A stretch of DNA of 33,524 nucleotides from Actinomycetes bacterium (GTDB taxonomy: Bacteria; Actinomycetota; Acidimicrobiia; Acidimicrobiales; RAAP-2), in contig JAJZAC010000021.1 in the NCBI GenBank assembly GCA_021799615.1, positions 1-33,524 on the forward strand. The letters are read 5' to 3'. Positions 1 through 7,680 of this stretch are shown here, piece after piece. The position numbers and the translations under genes were made by a program. Each line of letters opens with the position of its first letter. Within the stretch, counting starts at the first letter, position 1. The notes beneath the pieces were generated by a model. It saw nothing but the letters and a program-made list of their open reading frames with translations. It was not told the origin of the DNA and did no database searches.

Positions 1-81
1 TGAGAAGACCGTCGGTGAGCCGTGTGCGGGCAAATCGCATGCACGGTTCGACGGGCGGGTGCTGGAAACGGAGTGTGCCCC
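1..81 (+). mobile_element. Group II intron 3' end (domain V plus presumed domain VI)
   Basis: Bases 17-49 fold as group II intron domain V. GAGCCGTG pairs with CACGGTTC, a two-base bulge (TG) follows on the 3' side, and TGCG pairs with CGCA under a short A-rich loop. The catalytic-triad AGC is at 18-20. This is the most conserved part of the ribozyme and normally lies just after the intron-encoded reverse transcriptase, which would be left of the window. The loop is one base shorter than the usual 34-nt domain V, so the copy could be slightly decayed. Bases 51-83 form a weaker hairpin (ACGGGC with GCCCCGT) that could be domain VI, but I see no convincing bulged A, so the 3' splice site and the exact end are unknown. 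Confidence 0.7.
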
Positions 82-1281
82 GTGTCTGACGAGTTGCACC
101 ACCGCGCCAGCGCTCGACCCTCGACTGTCGAGGAAGCCGCTCCCCCCAGCGCAGCGCCGGGGGCAGGCAGCGCCGGTGCGGTGTCGTGGGTGGTGGCCGA
201 GCGTACGGCGGCGTGGGTCGGGAACCGCACGCCGGTGCCGGAGCACTACCACCCCGCCGAGCTCCAGGCCCAGTTCGACGAGGTCACGGCGCGCGCCGAG
301 GAACTGGTGGCGGCGTCGACCGGACTGCGTTCGCCCACGGGACCCGCACGCGCCAGGGTGACCGACCGGGCCGGTTGGGTGCGCGCCAACACGGCATCCT
401 TCCGCCGTCTGGTGGGACCACATTTGGACCGCCTCGATCCCGCGTCCAGGCTGGGCGCCGTCGGCCGAGCCGGTCGGCTGCCCGAGCGGGCGGCGAGCTC
501 CCTCGCTGCTGCGGGCCGGGTGGCTACGGGAGCCCAGATGGGCGTGATCCTGGGCTGGATGTCGACCCGGGTGCTCGGGCAGTACGACGTCCTCCTGACC
601 GAGGAGGCGGTCGACGACCAGGACCTGGTGTACTTCGTGGGCCCGAACGTGGTCGCCCTCGAGCGGCGCTACGGGTTCGAGCCCGAGGAGTTCCGCCTGT
701 GGCTCGCGCTCCACGAGGTGACCCACCGATGCCAGTTCACCGCCATCCCGTGGATGCGCGCCCACTTCGTCTCCCTCGTGGACCAGGGGCTCGGTTCGCT
801 CGATCCCGATCCCTCCCGCTTCGCCGAGGCGCTCCGGCGGGTGACCGAGGAGATCCGCGCCGGGCGGAATCCCCTGCGCGATGCCGGTGCGTTGGGGCTG
901 GTCGCCACCGAGGAGCAGCTCGAGGTGGTGCGCCGTATCCAGGCGCTCATGAGCCTGCTCGAAGGGCACGGTGACGTCACCATGGACCGCGCCGGGGCGG
1001 CGGCGATCCCGAGTGCCGCCCGGTTCAGTCGCGTGCTGCGGGAACGTCGACAGCAGGCCCGGGGGGCGGCCCGCCTGCTGCGCCAGCTGATCGGGCTCGA
1101 GGCCAAGCTCCGCCAGTACGAGGAAGGGGAGCGGTTCATCGCGGAGGTCGAGGCATCGGGTGGCCCGGAGCTGCTCGCTCGCGCCTGGCAGGGACCCGAG
1201 TGGCTGCCGACCCTGGCCGAGATCCGCGATCCGCAGTCATGGATCCGCCGTGTCGGCACCCTGCCCGCACTCTCCGTCTGA
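82..1281 (+). CDS. Zinc-dependent metalloprotease of the DUF2342 / F420-biosynthesis-associated family
   Basis: The protein carries LALHEVTHRCQF, an HExxH zinc site (His211 and His215 from the start used here), in a mostly helical zincin-like chain typical of the actinobacterial DUF2342 family. Its substrate is not established. The family commonly precedes tilS and hpt, as here. The ORF-track start at 22 lies inside the intron domain V and is unlikely. GTG 82 follows ggaaacggag, which could be a ribosome site but belongs to the intron end. GTG 181 gives VSWVVAERTAAW, close to where family similarity is expected to begin (366 aa). Residues before it are low complexity, so the original N-terminus and native promoter may have been replaced when the intron inserted. 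The 3' end overlaps tilS by 32 nt. Family call good, start uncertain. Confidence 0.8.
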   Translation: MSDELHHRASARPSTVEEAAPPSAAPGAGSAGAVSWVVAERTAAWVGNRTPVPEHYHPAELQAQFDEVTARAEELVAASTGLRSPTGPARARVTDRAGWVRANTASFRRLVGPHLDRLDPASRLGAVGRAGRLPERAASSLAAAGRVATGAQMGVILGWMSTRVLGQYDVLLTEEAVDDQDLVYFVGPNVVALERRYGFEPEEFRLWLALHEVTHRCQFTAIPWMRAHFVSLVDQGLGSLDPDPSRFAEALRRVTEEIRAGRNPLRDAGALGLVATEEQLEVVRRIQALMSLLEGHGDVTMDRAGAAAIPSAARFSRVLRERRQQARGAARLLRQLIGLEAKLRQYEEGERFIAEVEASGGPELLARAWQGPEWLPTLAEIRDPQSWIRRVGTLPALSV

Positions 1282-2254
1282 GCTCGCCGCGGCGCTCCTC
1301 GAGCGCTGCGACCTCCCACCCCCCGGCACGCCGCTCACGTGCGCGGTCTCGGGCGGACCGGACTCGCTGGCCCTGCTGGCACTGGCGGCCGCCGCCGGCT
1401 GTGCCGTGACCGCCGTGCACGTCGACCACGGCCTCCGTCCCGGGAGTGCCGCCGAGGCCGACGTCGTCGCCGCCGCCGCCGCCCGCTTCGGCGCTGGCTT
1501 CCGGGCGACACGCGTCGAGGTGGCCCCGGGTCCGAACCTCGAGGCCCGGGCCCGCGACGCCCGGCGGGCGGTGCTCGGCGACGACGCGGCCACCGGTCAC
1601 ACGGCCGACGACCAGGCGGAGACGGTGATGGCGAACCTGCTGCGGGGAGCGGGCGTGGAGGGCCTCGCCGGCATGCGGCACGGGCCCCGGCACCCCATCC
1701 TCCGTCTTCGTCGCACCGAGACCCGGGCATTGTGCGAGGCCCTGGGGCTGGTCCCGGTCGACGACCCGATGAACCGGGACCCCCGGTTCCTGCGGACGGC
1801 GGTCCGGGCCCGGCTCCTGCCCCTGTGCTCCGAGCTGGCCGGTCGGGACGTGGTCCCCATCCTGGCCCGTCAGGCGGAGGTCCTGGCCGGCGACGCCGAC
1901 CTGCTGGCCGAGGTCGCCTCCCTCCTCGACCCGACAGACGCCAGGGGCCTGGCCGCCGCCCCCCTCCCCGCCGGGCGGCGGAGCGTTCGTCGCTGGTTGG
2001 CTGGCATGCGGGCCCATCCGCCCTCGCTGGCGGAGGTCGACCGGGTGCTGGCGGTGGCGAAGGGCGAGGTGGTGGCCACCCAACTCGCGGGTGGGACGCG
2101 GGTGGGGCGGTCGGCGGGCAGGTTGTCGCTGTCGGCGGCCTCCGGACCGGCTCCCGGGGCGCTCCTCGGTGGACCCGGGTGGTCCGCATCGGCGGTCCGG
2201 TACAGTCGGCCCGTGCCGCACGGTCCCGCCGCCCGATCCGACGAGCAGGAATGA
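1250..2254 (+). CDS. tilS: tRNA(Ile)-lysidine synthase
   Basis: TilS attaches lysine to C34 of tRNA-Ile(CAU) using ATP, changing the codon read from AUG to AUA. The N-terminal PP-loop motif SGGPDS is clear (VSGGPDSLALLALAA), followed by VHVDHGLRPGSAAEAD and the family segment GHTADDQAETVMANLLRG. The C-terminal part is Arg/Ala-rich and fits the short actinobacterial form. I chose GTG 1250, which overlaps the metalloprotease end; the ORF-track start at 1160 adds an antisense-like, Ser/Pro/Arg-rich prefix. About 334 aa results. The stop overlaps the hpt start as ATGA, so the two genes are very likely translationally coupled. Confidence 0.9.
   Translation: MSAPCPHSPSELAAALLERCDLPPPGTPLTCAVSGGPDSLALLALAAAAGCAVTAVHVDHGLRPGSAAEADVVAAAAARFGAGFRATRVEVAPGPNLEARARDARRAVLGDDAATGHTADDQAETVMANLLRGAGVEGLAGMRHGPRHPILRLRRTETRALCEALGLVPVDDPMNRDPRFLRTAVRARLLPLCSELAGRDVVPILARQAEVLAGDADLLAEVASLLDPTDARGLAAAPLPAGRRSVRRWLAGMRAHPPSLAEVDRVLAVAKGEVVATQLAGGTRVGRSAGRLSLSAASGPAPGALLGGPGWSASAVRYSRPVPHGPAARSDEQE
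2201..2206 (+). promoter_or_regulatory. Possible -10 element for hpt (TACAGT)
   Basis: TACAGT lies inside the 3' end of tilS, 44 nt before the hpt ATG. It matches the TANNNT form of actinobacterial -10 boxes, but no good -35 is visible. It could give hpt an internal promoter; weak evidence. Confidence 0.3.
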
Positions 2255-2826
2255 GCGCACCAGGTGTCGACCCGGACGGGGTCGTGGGCGAGGTCGTCGT
2301 CTCGGAGCTCGAGCTGCGCCGCCGCATCGACGAGCTGGGCACGGCGATCACGGACGACTACGCCGGTCGGCCGCCCCTTCTGGTCGGGGTGTTGAAGGGC
2401 GCGTTCACCTTCATGAGCGACCTGTCCCGCGCCATCCACCTGCCGGTCGAGATCGACTTCATGGCCGTGTCCTCCTACGGCAGCGCGACCCGGACGTCAG
2501 GCGTGGTCCGGATCGTCAAGGACCTCGACGCCGACCTGGCCGGCCGGCACGTGCTGGTGGTCGAGGACATCGTCGACAGCGGCCTCACCCTCAGCTACCT
2601 GCAGCGCTACCTGTGGGCACGCGGCCCGGCGAGCCTGGAGGTGTGCGCGCTCCTCGTCAAGGACGGTCGGCAGCGTACCGAGCTCGATCTCCGCTATGTC
2701 GGGTTCCGTATCCCCCCCGCCTTCGTCGTCGGGTACGGCCTCGACGTGGGTGAGCGCCTGCGCAACCTCCCGGCCGTCCACACCTACCTGGGGCAGCAGG
2801 TACCGACCGTCGGCGGTGGCCGTTGA
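2251..2826 (+). CDS. hpt: Hypoxanthine(-guanine) phosphoribosyltransferase
   Basis: This purine-salvage enzyme makes IMP or GMP from hypoxanthine or guanine and PRPP. The PRPP-binding loop [14 protein letters not shown] is intact, as are the substrate-loop region [15 protein letters not shown] and [10 protein letters not shown]. The 191-aa length is normal. The ATG overlaps the tilS stop (ATGA). In many actinobacteria ftsH follows hpt; here folE starts 16 nt later with its own good ribosome site, so tilS, hpt and folE look like one operon. Identity is secure. Hypoxanthine versus guanine preference cannot be read from the sequence. Confidence 0.93.
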   Translation: MSAPGVDPDGVVGEVVVSELELRRRIDELGTAITDDYAGRPPLLVGVLKGAFTFMSDLSRAIHLPVEIDFMAVSSYGSATRTSGVVRIVKDLDADLAGRHVLVVEDIVDSGLTLSYLQRYLWARGPASLEVCALLVKDGRQRTELDLRYVGFRIPPAFVVGYGLDVGERLRNLPAVHTYLGQQVPTVGGGR

Positions 2827-2842
2827 GGAGAGGAAGGTGCTC

Positions 2843-3412
2843 ATGAGTGTCGACGCGGTGCGAGTCGAGCGAGCGGTGGCCGAGCTGCTGGAGGCAATCG
2901 GTGAAGACGTGGGGCGTGACGGCCTCCTGCGCACCCCGGCCCGGGTCGCCCAGATGTACGCCGAGCTGTTCGCCGGCCTGGACGAGGATCCGGCGTCCCA
3001 TCTCGAGGTGACGTTCGCCGCCGACCACGACGAGATGGTCATGGTGCGGGACATCCCCTTCGCGTCGCTGTGCGAGCACCATCTCATCCCGTTCATGGGT
3101 CGGGCCCACGTCGCCTACATCCCGGCGGACGACGGCCGGATCACCGGGCTGTCCAAGCTGGCCCGGCTCGTCGACGGGTATGCCCGCCGCCTCCAGGTCC
3201 AGGAGCGGATGACCACCCAGATCGCCAACGCCGTCGAGTCGGCCCTGGCGCCGAAGGGTGTCCTCGTCGTGGTGGAGGCCGAGCACCTGTGCATGTCGAT
3301 GCGGGGGGTGAAGAAACCGGGGACCCTCACCGTCACGTCGTCGGTGCGCGGCCTGTTCCGCACGGATTCGGCCACCCGCGCCGAGGCCATGCAGTTCGTG
3401 CACGGCCACTGA
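2843..3412 (+). CDS. folE: GTP cyclohydrolase I
   Basis: FolE converts GTP to 7,8-dihydroneopterin triphosphate, the first step of folate synthesis. Zinc-site segments are intact: [12 protein letters not shown] (Cys and His ligands) and [14 protein letters not shown] (second Cys). [26 protein letters not shown] is the standard core. ATG 2843 is preceded by gaggagagg about nine bases upstream, which excludes the 49-codon extension of the ORF track. The 189-aa length is normal for a type IA enzyme. It leads the folate set (folE, folP, folB, folK), all present except a dihydroneopterin-triphosphate pyrophosphatase and dihydrofolate synthase, which must be elsewhere. Confidence 0.95.
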   Translation: MSVDAVRVERAVAELLEAIGEDVGRDGLLRTPARVAQMYAELFAGLDEDPASHLEVTFAADHDEMVMVRDIPFASLCEHHLIPFMGRAHVAYIPADDGRITGLSKLARLVDGYARRLQVQERMTTQIANAVESALAPKGVLVVVEAEHLCMSMRGVKKPGTLTVTSSVRGLFRTDSATRAEAMQFVHGH

Positions 3413-3474
3413 TCCCGGGTCCGCCGGGCACGTGGTGCCAGGTCCCGGCCCGGCAGAGCAGGTTCACCCTGGCC

Positions 3475-3480
3475 TACGCT
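3475..3480 (+). promoter_or_regulatory. Leaderless-type -10 box for folP (TACGCT)
   Basis: TACGCT ends 8 nt before the folP ATG and there is no Shine-Dalgarno sequence in between. In actinobacteria this spacing puts the transcript start at or next to the start codon. Five other genes in the window show the same layout (see findings). No -35 match. Confidence 0.5.
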
Positions 3481-3488
3481 GAGCGTCC

Positions 3489-4316
3489 ATGGCCACGCCC
3501 CCCGAGCGCCGACGTCCTCTCGTGATGGGCATCCTCAACGTCACTCCGGACTCGTTCTCGGACGGTGGCGAGTGGTTCGAGGCCGACCGCGCCGTCGCCC
3601 GGGGCCACGAGATGGTGGCGCAGGGGGCCGACGTGGTCGACGTCGGCGGCGAGTCGTCCCGCCCCGGGGCGCTCCCGGTCGACGCCGACGAGGAGATCCG
3701 ACGGGTGGTCCCCGTGGTCGAGGCCCTGGCCGGTGTCGTGCGCGTGTCGGTCGACACGGTGAAGGTCGAGGTGGCCGAGGCCGCACTCGCTGCGGGCGCG
3801 ACCCTGGTGAACGACGTGTCGGCGACCCTGTGGCCGGTGGCGGCCGCCCGCGGCGCCGGGTGGGTGGCGATGCACCGCCGGGGAACCCCGGCCGACATGC
3901 AGGACGCCCCCGCGTACGAGGACGTCGTCGCCGAGGTGGGCGCCTTCCTGGCCGCCCGGGCGGCCGACGCCCGCGCCGCCGGGGTCACCGAGATCTGGAT
4001 CGATCCGGGGATCGGGTTCGGTAAGACCGTCGAGCACAACCTGGCCCTGCTCGGGGCGACGGCCGAGCTGGCCGCCAGTGGGTGCCCGGTCCTGGTGGGC
4101 ACGAGCCGCAAGTCCTTCCTCGGTCGTCTGGCCGCCGGACCCGACGGGGCCCCGGCGCCGGTCCACCAGCGCCTGGCCGGCTCCGTGGCCACCGCCACGT
4201 GGGCGATGGCGCAGGGAGCGTCGATGGTGCGGGTCCACGACGTCGCGGAGACGGTCCAGGCCGCCACCCTCGTCGGCGCTCGCCGCCCGAGCGCCCTGCC
4301 GGGATTGGCCCGATGA
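3489..4316 (+). CDS. folP: Dihydropteroate synthase
   Basis: DHPS joins 6-hydroxymethyl-dihydropterin diphosphate to p-aminobenzoate and is the sulfonamide target. Signature segments are all present: VMGILNVTPDSFSDGG at the N-terminus, VDVGGESSRPGA, IWIDPGIGFGKT, LVGTSRKSFLG and MVRVHDVAETVQA. The 275-aa length is normal for a TIM-barrel DHPS. The upstream gap to folE is 76 nt and carries a leaderless-type -10. The 3' end overlaps the next gene as ATGA. Confidence 0.95.
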   Translation: MATPPERRRPLVMGILNVTPDSFSDGGEWFEADRAVARGHEMVAQGADVVDVGGESSRPGALPVDADEEIRRVVPVVEALAGVVRVSVDTVKVEVAEAALAAGATLVNDVSATLWPVAAARGAGWVAMHRRGTPADMQDAPAYEDVVAEVGAFLAARAADARAAGVTEIWIDPGIGFGKTVEHNLALLGATAELAASGCPVLVGTSRKSFLGRLAAGPDGAPAPVHQRLAGSVATATWAMAQGASMVRVHDVAETVQAATLVGARRPSALPGLAR

Positions 4317-4855
4317 GGGGCAAGTGGGCTGCCGGTATCCCGCCCCGGAACTTCACCTGGGTGATCCGGGATCGGTTGGCCATCAGCGAGCGCCCGGGCG
4401 GCTTCGCACCCAACCACCGGCGGGTGCGGCGCAACGAGGAGATCATCTGGCTCCGCGCCCAGGGGTTCAGCCGCGTCGCGTCGCTGCTCCCGTCGCCCCA
4501 CAACCTGGCTGCCTACGAGGAGAAGGGGCTCCCGTTCGTCCACTTCCAGCTGCCGGCCACCGGCGACGTGCGGGCGGTCCTCGAGGAGGTGTTCCACTGG
4601 CTGCATGTCCAGATCACCTCGGGTGAGCGCGTCCTCGTCCACCAGGACGAGCTGGGGGACCGGGTCACCGGGGTGGCCGCCGGTTACCTCCTGTGGTCCG
4701 CACGGCTCCCCAGCGCTCCCCAGGCCACCACGGTCCTCGAGCGGCAGATCGGCCACCCGATGGGTCCGGCGGGCCGGGAGCTGGTGGCGCTGGCTGCGGA
4801 GCTGGCACCGCCCGAGCCGCCCGCAGCTGCCGGATCGGCCCGGGCGCCGGCCTGA
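4313..4855 (+). CDS. Dual-specificity-phosphatase-fold protein lacking the catalytic Cys (pseudophosphatase)
   Basis: The 180-aa protein has the layout of a small dual-specificity or tyrosine phosphatase. WLRAQGFSRVASLLPSPHN resembles the early beta-strand region, LPFVHFQLPATGDV the general-acid loop, and RVLVHQDELGDRVTGVAAGY the P-loop followed by its helix. The usual P-loop is HCxxGxxR; here it reads HQDELGDR, so the nucleophilic Cys is Gln111 while the His (110) and the Arg six residues after Gln111 (117) are kept. The general-acid loop also lacks the expected Asp. The fold may therefore bind phosphate or phosphorylated ligand without hydrolysis. It sits between folP (ATGA overlap) and folB (stop to GTG, 2 nt), which suggests a role tied to folate synthesis. 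Fold assignment is from motif pattern only. Confidence 0.7.
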   Translation: MRGKWAAGIPPRNFTWVIRDRLAISERPGGFAPNHRRVRRNEEIIWLRAQGFSRVASLLPSPHNLAAYEEKGLPFVHFQLPATGDVRAVLEEVFHWLHVQITSGERVLVHQDELGDRVTGVAAGYLLWSARLPSAPQATTVLERQIGHPMGPAGRELVALAAELAPPEPPAAAGSARAPA

Positions 4856-4857
4856 CG

Positions 4858-5247
4858 GTGGGCGCTCCCGACCCGGCGAGGGGCCGGATCGAGGTGCGGG
4901 GCCTGCGGGTCGTCGCCACGCACGGTGTCCTCGCCGAGGAGCAGGCCCGCCCCCAGCCGTTCGAGATCGACGTCGACCTGGACGTCGATCTGGCGTCGGC
5001 GGCGGCGAGCGACGACCTGGCCGAGACGGTCGATTACGGGGCCGTCGTCGACCGTCTCGTGGCTGTCGTGGCGGAGGGCCCGCAGCGCCACCTGCTCGAG
5101 TCCCTGGCCGACGAGCTGTGCCGCGTCGCGCTGGCGGCCGACGATCGCGTCACGGCGGCGACCATCGCTGTGCGGAAGGTCCGACCGCCGGTCGCCGCCG
5201 ACGTCGCCACCGTCGGTGTGCGGATGACCCGGTCGCGTTCCCGGTGA
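4858..5247 (+). CDS. folB: Dihydroneopterin aldolase
   Basis: FolB cleaves 7,8-dihydroneopterin to 6-hydroxymethyl-dihydropterin and glycolaldehyde. The pattern IEVRGLRVVATHGVLAEEQARPQPFEIDVDLDVDL followed by DDLAETVDYGAVVDRL and LLESLADELCRVAL is characteristic of the family. The chosen GTG at 4858 lies two bases after the previous stop and gives 129 aa, a normal length. The ORF-track start at 4693 overlaps the preceding gene and adds low-complexity sequence. The 3' end overlaps folK as GTGA. Confidence 0.92.
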   Translation: MGAPDPARGRIEVRGLRVVATHGVLAEEQARPQPFEIDVDLDVDLASAAASDDLAETVDYGAVVDRLVAVVAEGPQRHLLESLADELCRVALAADDRVTAATIAVRKVRPPVAADVATVGVRMTRSRSR

Positions 5248-5744
5248 CGGTCACGCGGCCGGATTCCCCGACCGTCCGGGCCTTTCTCGGTCTCGGCTCC
5301 AACCTGGGCGACCGGTGGGCGCACCTGCGCCGTGCCGTCGACCACCTGCGGGGGGACGGCGCCACTCCCGTCACCGGGATCTCTCCCGTCTTCGAGACCG
5401 AACCCGTCGGCGGCCCCGCCGATCAGGGTCCCTACCTCAACATGGTGGTCGAGCTGGCCCTCCCCGCCCCGCCCGATCCCTACCGCGTACTGGCCGAGTG
5501 TCGCCGCCTGGAGGCGGCCGCCGGCAGGGTGCGAGCCGTCCGGTGGGGCCCCCGCACGCTCGACGTCGACGTGCTCTGGATCGACGGGGTCCACCTCGAC
5601 GACCCCGAGCTCATCGTTCCCCATCCCCGCCTGTTCGAACGCCGGTTCGTGGTGGCGCCCCTGGCCACCCTGGCCCCGGATCTGGCCGGCCCCGGCGAGG
5701 TGGAGCGCGCTGGTGGCGACGTCGTCGAGGTGGGTACACTGTGA
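5244..5744 (+). CDS. folK: 2-amino-4-hydroxy-6-hydroxymethyldihydropteridine diphosphokinase (HPPK)
   Basis: FolK pyrophosphorylates 6-hydroxymethyl-dihydropterin with ATP to supply FolP. Motifs seen are AFLGLGSNLGDRWAHL, SPVFETEPVGGPADQGPYLN, VRWGPRTLDVDVLW (ATP and metal-binding Asp pair) and IVPHPRLFERRFVVAPLA. GTG 5244 overlaps the folB stop (GTGA) and gives 166 aa. The ORF-track start at 4605 is an upstream read-through. It is the last gene of the folate run; a possible promoter for the next unit lies at its very 3' end. Confidence 0.94.
   Translation: MTVTRPDSPTVRAFLGLGSNLGDRWAHLRRAVDHLRGDGATPVTGISPVFETEPVGGPADQGPYLNMVVELALPAPPDPYRVLAECRRLEAAAGRVRAVRWGPRTLDVDVLWIDGVHLDDPELIVPHPRLFERRFVVAPLATLAPDLAGPGEVERAGGDVVEVGTL
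5735..5740 (+). promoter_or_regulatory. Possible -10 (TACACT) for the DUF2520-pan-nad block
   Basis: TACACT sits at the end of folK, about 67 nt before the DUF2520 GTG. It would give a leader of roughly 60 nt that ends in a ribosome site (gaaagggg). No clear -35. Confidence 0.4.
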
Positions 5745-5807
5745 ACCTGGAATGATGCTCTGACGCGAACGGCACTCCGCGGAGGCCGGAACGTCGAAAG
5801 GGGTCTC

Positions 5808-6626
5808 GTGGACGCGGTGCGCGTGATCGGTCCGGGACGGGCCGGACGGTCAGTGGTTGCGGCGCTCGACGCCGTCGGGGGGGTCACCGTGAAAGGGTTG
5901 CTGGGCCGCGCCGACCGCCTGGAAGGGGCGGCCCACGGCGTCGACCTGCTCATCGTGGCCACCCCGGACGATGCGCTCGCCGGGGTCGCCGCCATGGTCG
6001 AGCCGGACCCCGCCACGGTGGTGGCCCATCTGTCCGGTTCCTGCGGTCTCGACGTGCTCGGGTCGCACCTGCACCGGGCCAGCCTCCACCCGTTGGTGGG
6101 GTTGCCGGACCCCGAGCGGGGTGCGCGCCGCCTGCTCGGGGGGGCCACCTTCGCCGTGTCCGGCTCCGACCAGGTGGCTCGTGCCGGCGTCGAGCGGGTG
6201 GTGGCCGCGCTGGGCGGGACGCCGGTCCGGGTGGCCGAAGAGGACCGCGCCGCCTACCACGCGGCGGCCGCCATCGCCGCCAACCACCTGGTGGCGCTGC
6301 TGGGCCAGGTGGAGCGGGTCGCCGCCACCTCCGACCTGCCGTTGTCCCTGTTCGAGGGGCTGGTGCGCGGAGCCGTCGACGACGCCTTTGCCGCCGGTCC
6401 GGCTGCTGCCCTGACCGGCCCCGCGGCCCGTGGCGACCTCGGGACCCTGCAGCGGCACCGCGCCGTCCTGGCCGGGTTGCCGACGGGTGCCGCGGAGGTC
6501 GCCGCCTACGACGCACTGGTGGCGATGGCCCAGCTGCTGGCCGCCGACCGTACCGGTGGGCGGGCCGGGCCCGATGGGCGGGTCGGATCCCAGCCGGCGC
6601 CGCCTGCAGCCGGAGCAGCAGCGTGA
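5808..6626 (+). CDS. Rossmann-like plus DUF2520 domain protein, dehydrogenase-like
   Basis: The N-terminus VRVIGPGRAGRSVVAALD is a Gly-rich NAD(P)-binding turn, followed by LLIVATPDDALAGVA and VVAHLSGSCGLDVLG, as in Rossmann-like proteins with a C-terminal DUF2520 helical domain (YHAAAAIAANHLVALLGQVE). The overall plan is that of 6-phosphogluconate or ketopantoate reductase-type enzymes. It overlaps panC (GTGA), and the order with panC and panD suggests a job in pantothenate synthesis. Because no panE is in the window, ketopantoate reduction is an attractive but unproven role. GTG 5808 has gaaagggg upstream. The C-terminal 25 residues are Gly/Pro/Ala-rich. Confidence 0.8.
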   Translation: MDAVRVIGPGRAGRSVVAALDAVGGVTVKGLLGRADRLEGAAHGVDLLIVATPDDALAGVAAMVEPDPATVVAHLSGSCGLDVLGSHLHRASLHPLVGLPDPERGARRLLGGATFAVSGSDQVARAGVERVVAALGGTPVRVAEEDRAAYHAAAAIAANHLVALLGQVERVAATSDLPLSLFEGLVRGAVDDAFAAGPAAALTGPAARGDLGTLQRHRAVLAGLPTGAAEVAAYDALVAMAQLLAADRTGGRAGPDGRVGSQPAPPAAGAAA

Positions 6627-7675
6627 CCGCGTCCACCGTCCCCGAGGTCCCGCCCGGGGCGCCGGAACCGGTCGGGCGGCCGGCGGCCGTCTTCGCCCTG
6701 TTGTCGGAGTACGCCTCGGCTCTCGACAAGGTGCGGGCCTCCGGCCGGACGGTGGGCTTCGTTCCCACCATGGGCGCACTCCACGCCGGTCACCAGGCCC
6801 TGGTGCGCCGGGCGGCGTCGGAGTGCGACGTGGTCGCCGTGAGCATCTTCGTCAATCCGCTCCAGTTCGGCGACCCCGACGACCTGGAGCGCTACCCCCG
6901 CCTCCCGGACGAGGACGTCCAGGCCGCAGGGGAGGCAGGCGCCACCTTCGTGCTCATGCCCGAGGTTTCCGAGATGTTCCCCTCGTTCCCGGCGCCAGTG
7001 CCCACCGCCGTCACGGTGAGCGGACTGGCCGACCGGTGGGAGGGCGCCGCCAGGCCGGGCCACTTCAGCGGGGTGGCCACGGTGGTGGCCAAGCTCTTCG
7101 CCGTCACCGGCAGGTGCCGGGCCTACTTCGGCGAGAAGGACTACCAGCAGCTCGCCGTGGTCCGGCGGATGGCAGCCGACCTGTCGTTCCCCGTCGAGGT
7201 GGTCGGCTGCACCACGGTGCGGGACGAGGACGGGCTCGCCCTCTCCAGCAGGAACGTGCGGTTGGGCGCCGAGGAACGGCGGGCGGCGGCGGTGCTGCCC
7301 CAGGCGCTGGCCGCCGGGGCGCGGGCGATCGCCGAGGGCGAGTACCGCCCATCGATGGTGGAGGCGCTCATGAGCCAGGTGGTCGGCGAGGAGCCCGCCG
7401 TCGAGCTGGACTACGCCGTGGTCGTCGACGGCAACGACCTCGCGCCGGCGATCTCCCTCCGTCCCGACCGGCCGCTCCGGCTGCTCATCGCGGCCCATGT
7501 CGGCGGGGTCCGGCTCATCGACAACATCGATCCTGCCGCCGGCACCCGGGGCATCCCCCCGCCCCGGCGCTCCGTCACCTATTCGGCCACCCCCATCAAC
7601 CCGACCCAGCCGGTCATGGTGCACCGGAGCCGGCCCGGCCCCGCCCCCGCCGACGACCCGACGAAAGGGAAGTGA
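6623..7675 (+). CDS. panC: Pantothenate synthetase (pantoate-beta-alanine ligase)
   Basis: PanC joins pantoate and beta-alanine through a pantoyl-adenylate. Motifs are FVPTMGALHAGHQALV (HIGH-like ATP site), VSIFVNPLQFG, YFGEKDYQQLAVVRRM and LALSSRNVRL (KMSKS-like loop). The start GTG overlaps the DUF2520 stop. At 350 aa it is longer than the usual ~280-300 aa, because of a Pro-rich C-terminal tail of roughly 45 residues after LIDNIDP and a short N-terminal Pro-rich stretch. The tail looks disordered. panD follows after 5 nt. Confidence 0.94.
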   Translation: MTASTVPEVPPGAPEPVGRPAAVFALLSEYASALDKVRASGRTVGFVPTMGALHAGHQALVRRAASECDVVAVSIFVNPLQFGDPDDLERYPRLPDEDVQAAGEAGATFVLMPEVSEMFPSFPAPVPTAVTVSGLADRWEGAARPGHFSGVATVVAKLFAVTGRCRAYFGEKDYQQLAVVRRMAADLSFPVEVVGCTTVRDEDGLALSSRNVRLGAEERRAAAVLPQALAAGARAIAEGEYRPSMVEALMSQVVGEEPAVELDYAVVVDGNDLAPAISLRPDRPLRLLIAAHVGGVRLIDNIDPAAGTRGIPPPRRSVTYSATPINPTQPVMVHRSRPGPAPADDPTKGK

Positions 7676-7680
7676 GTCCC

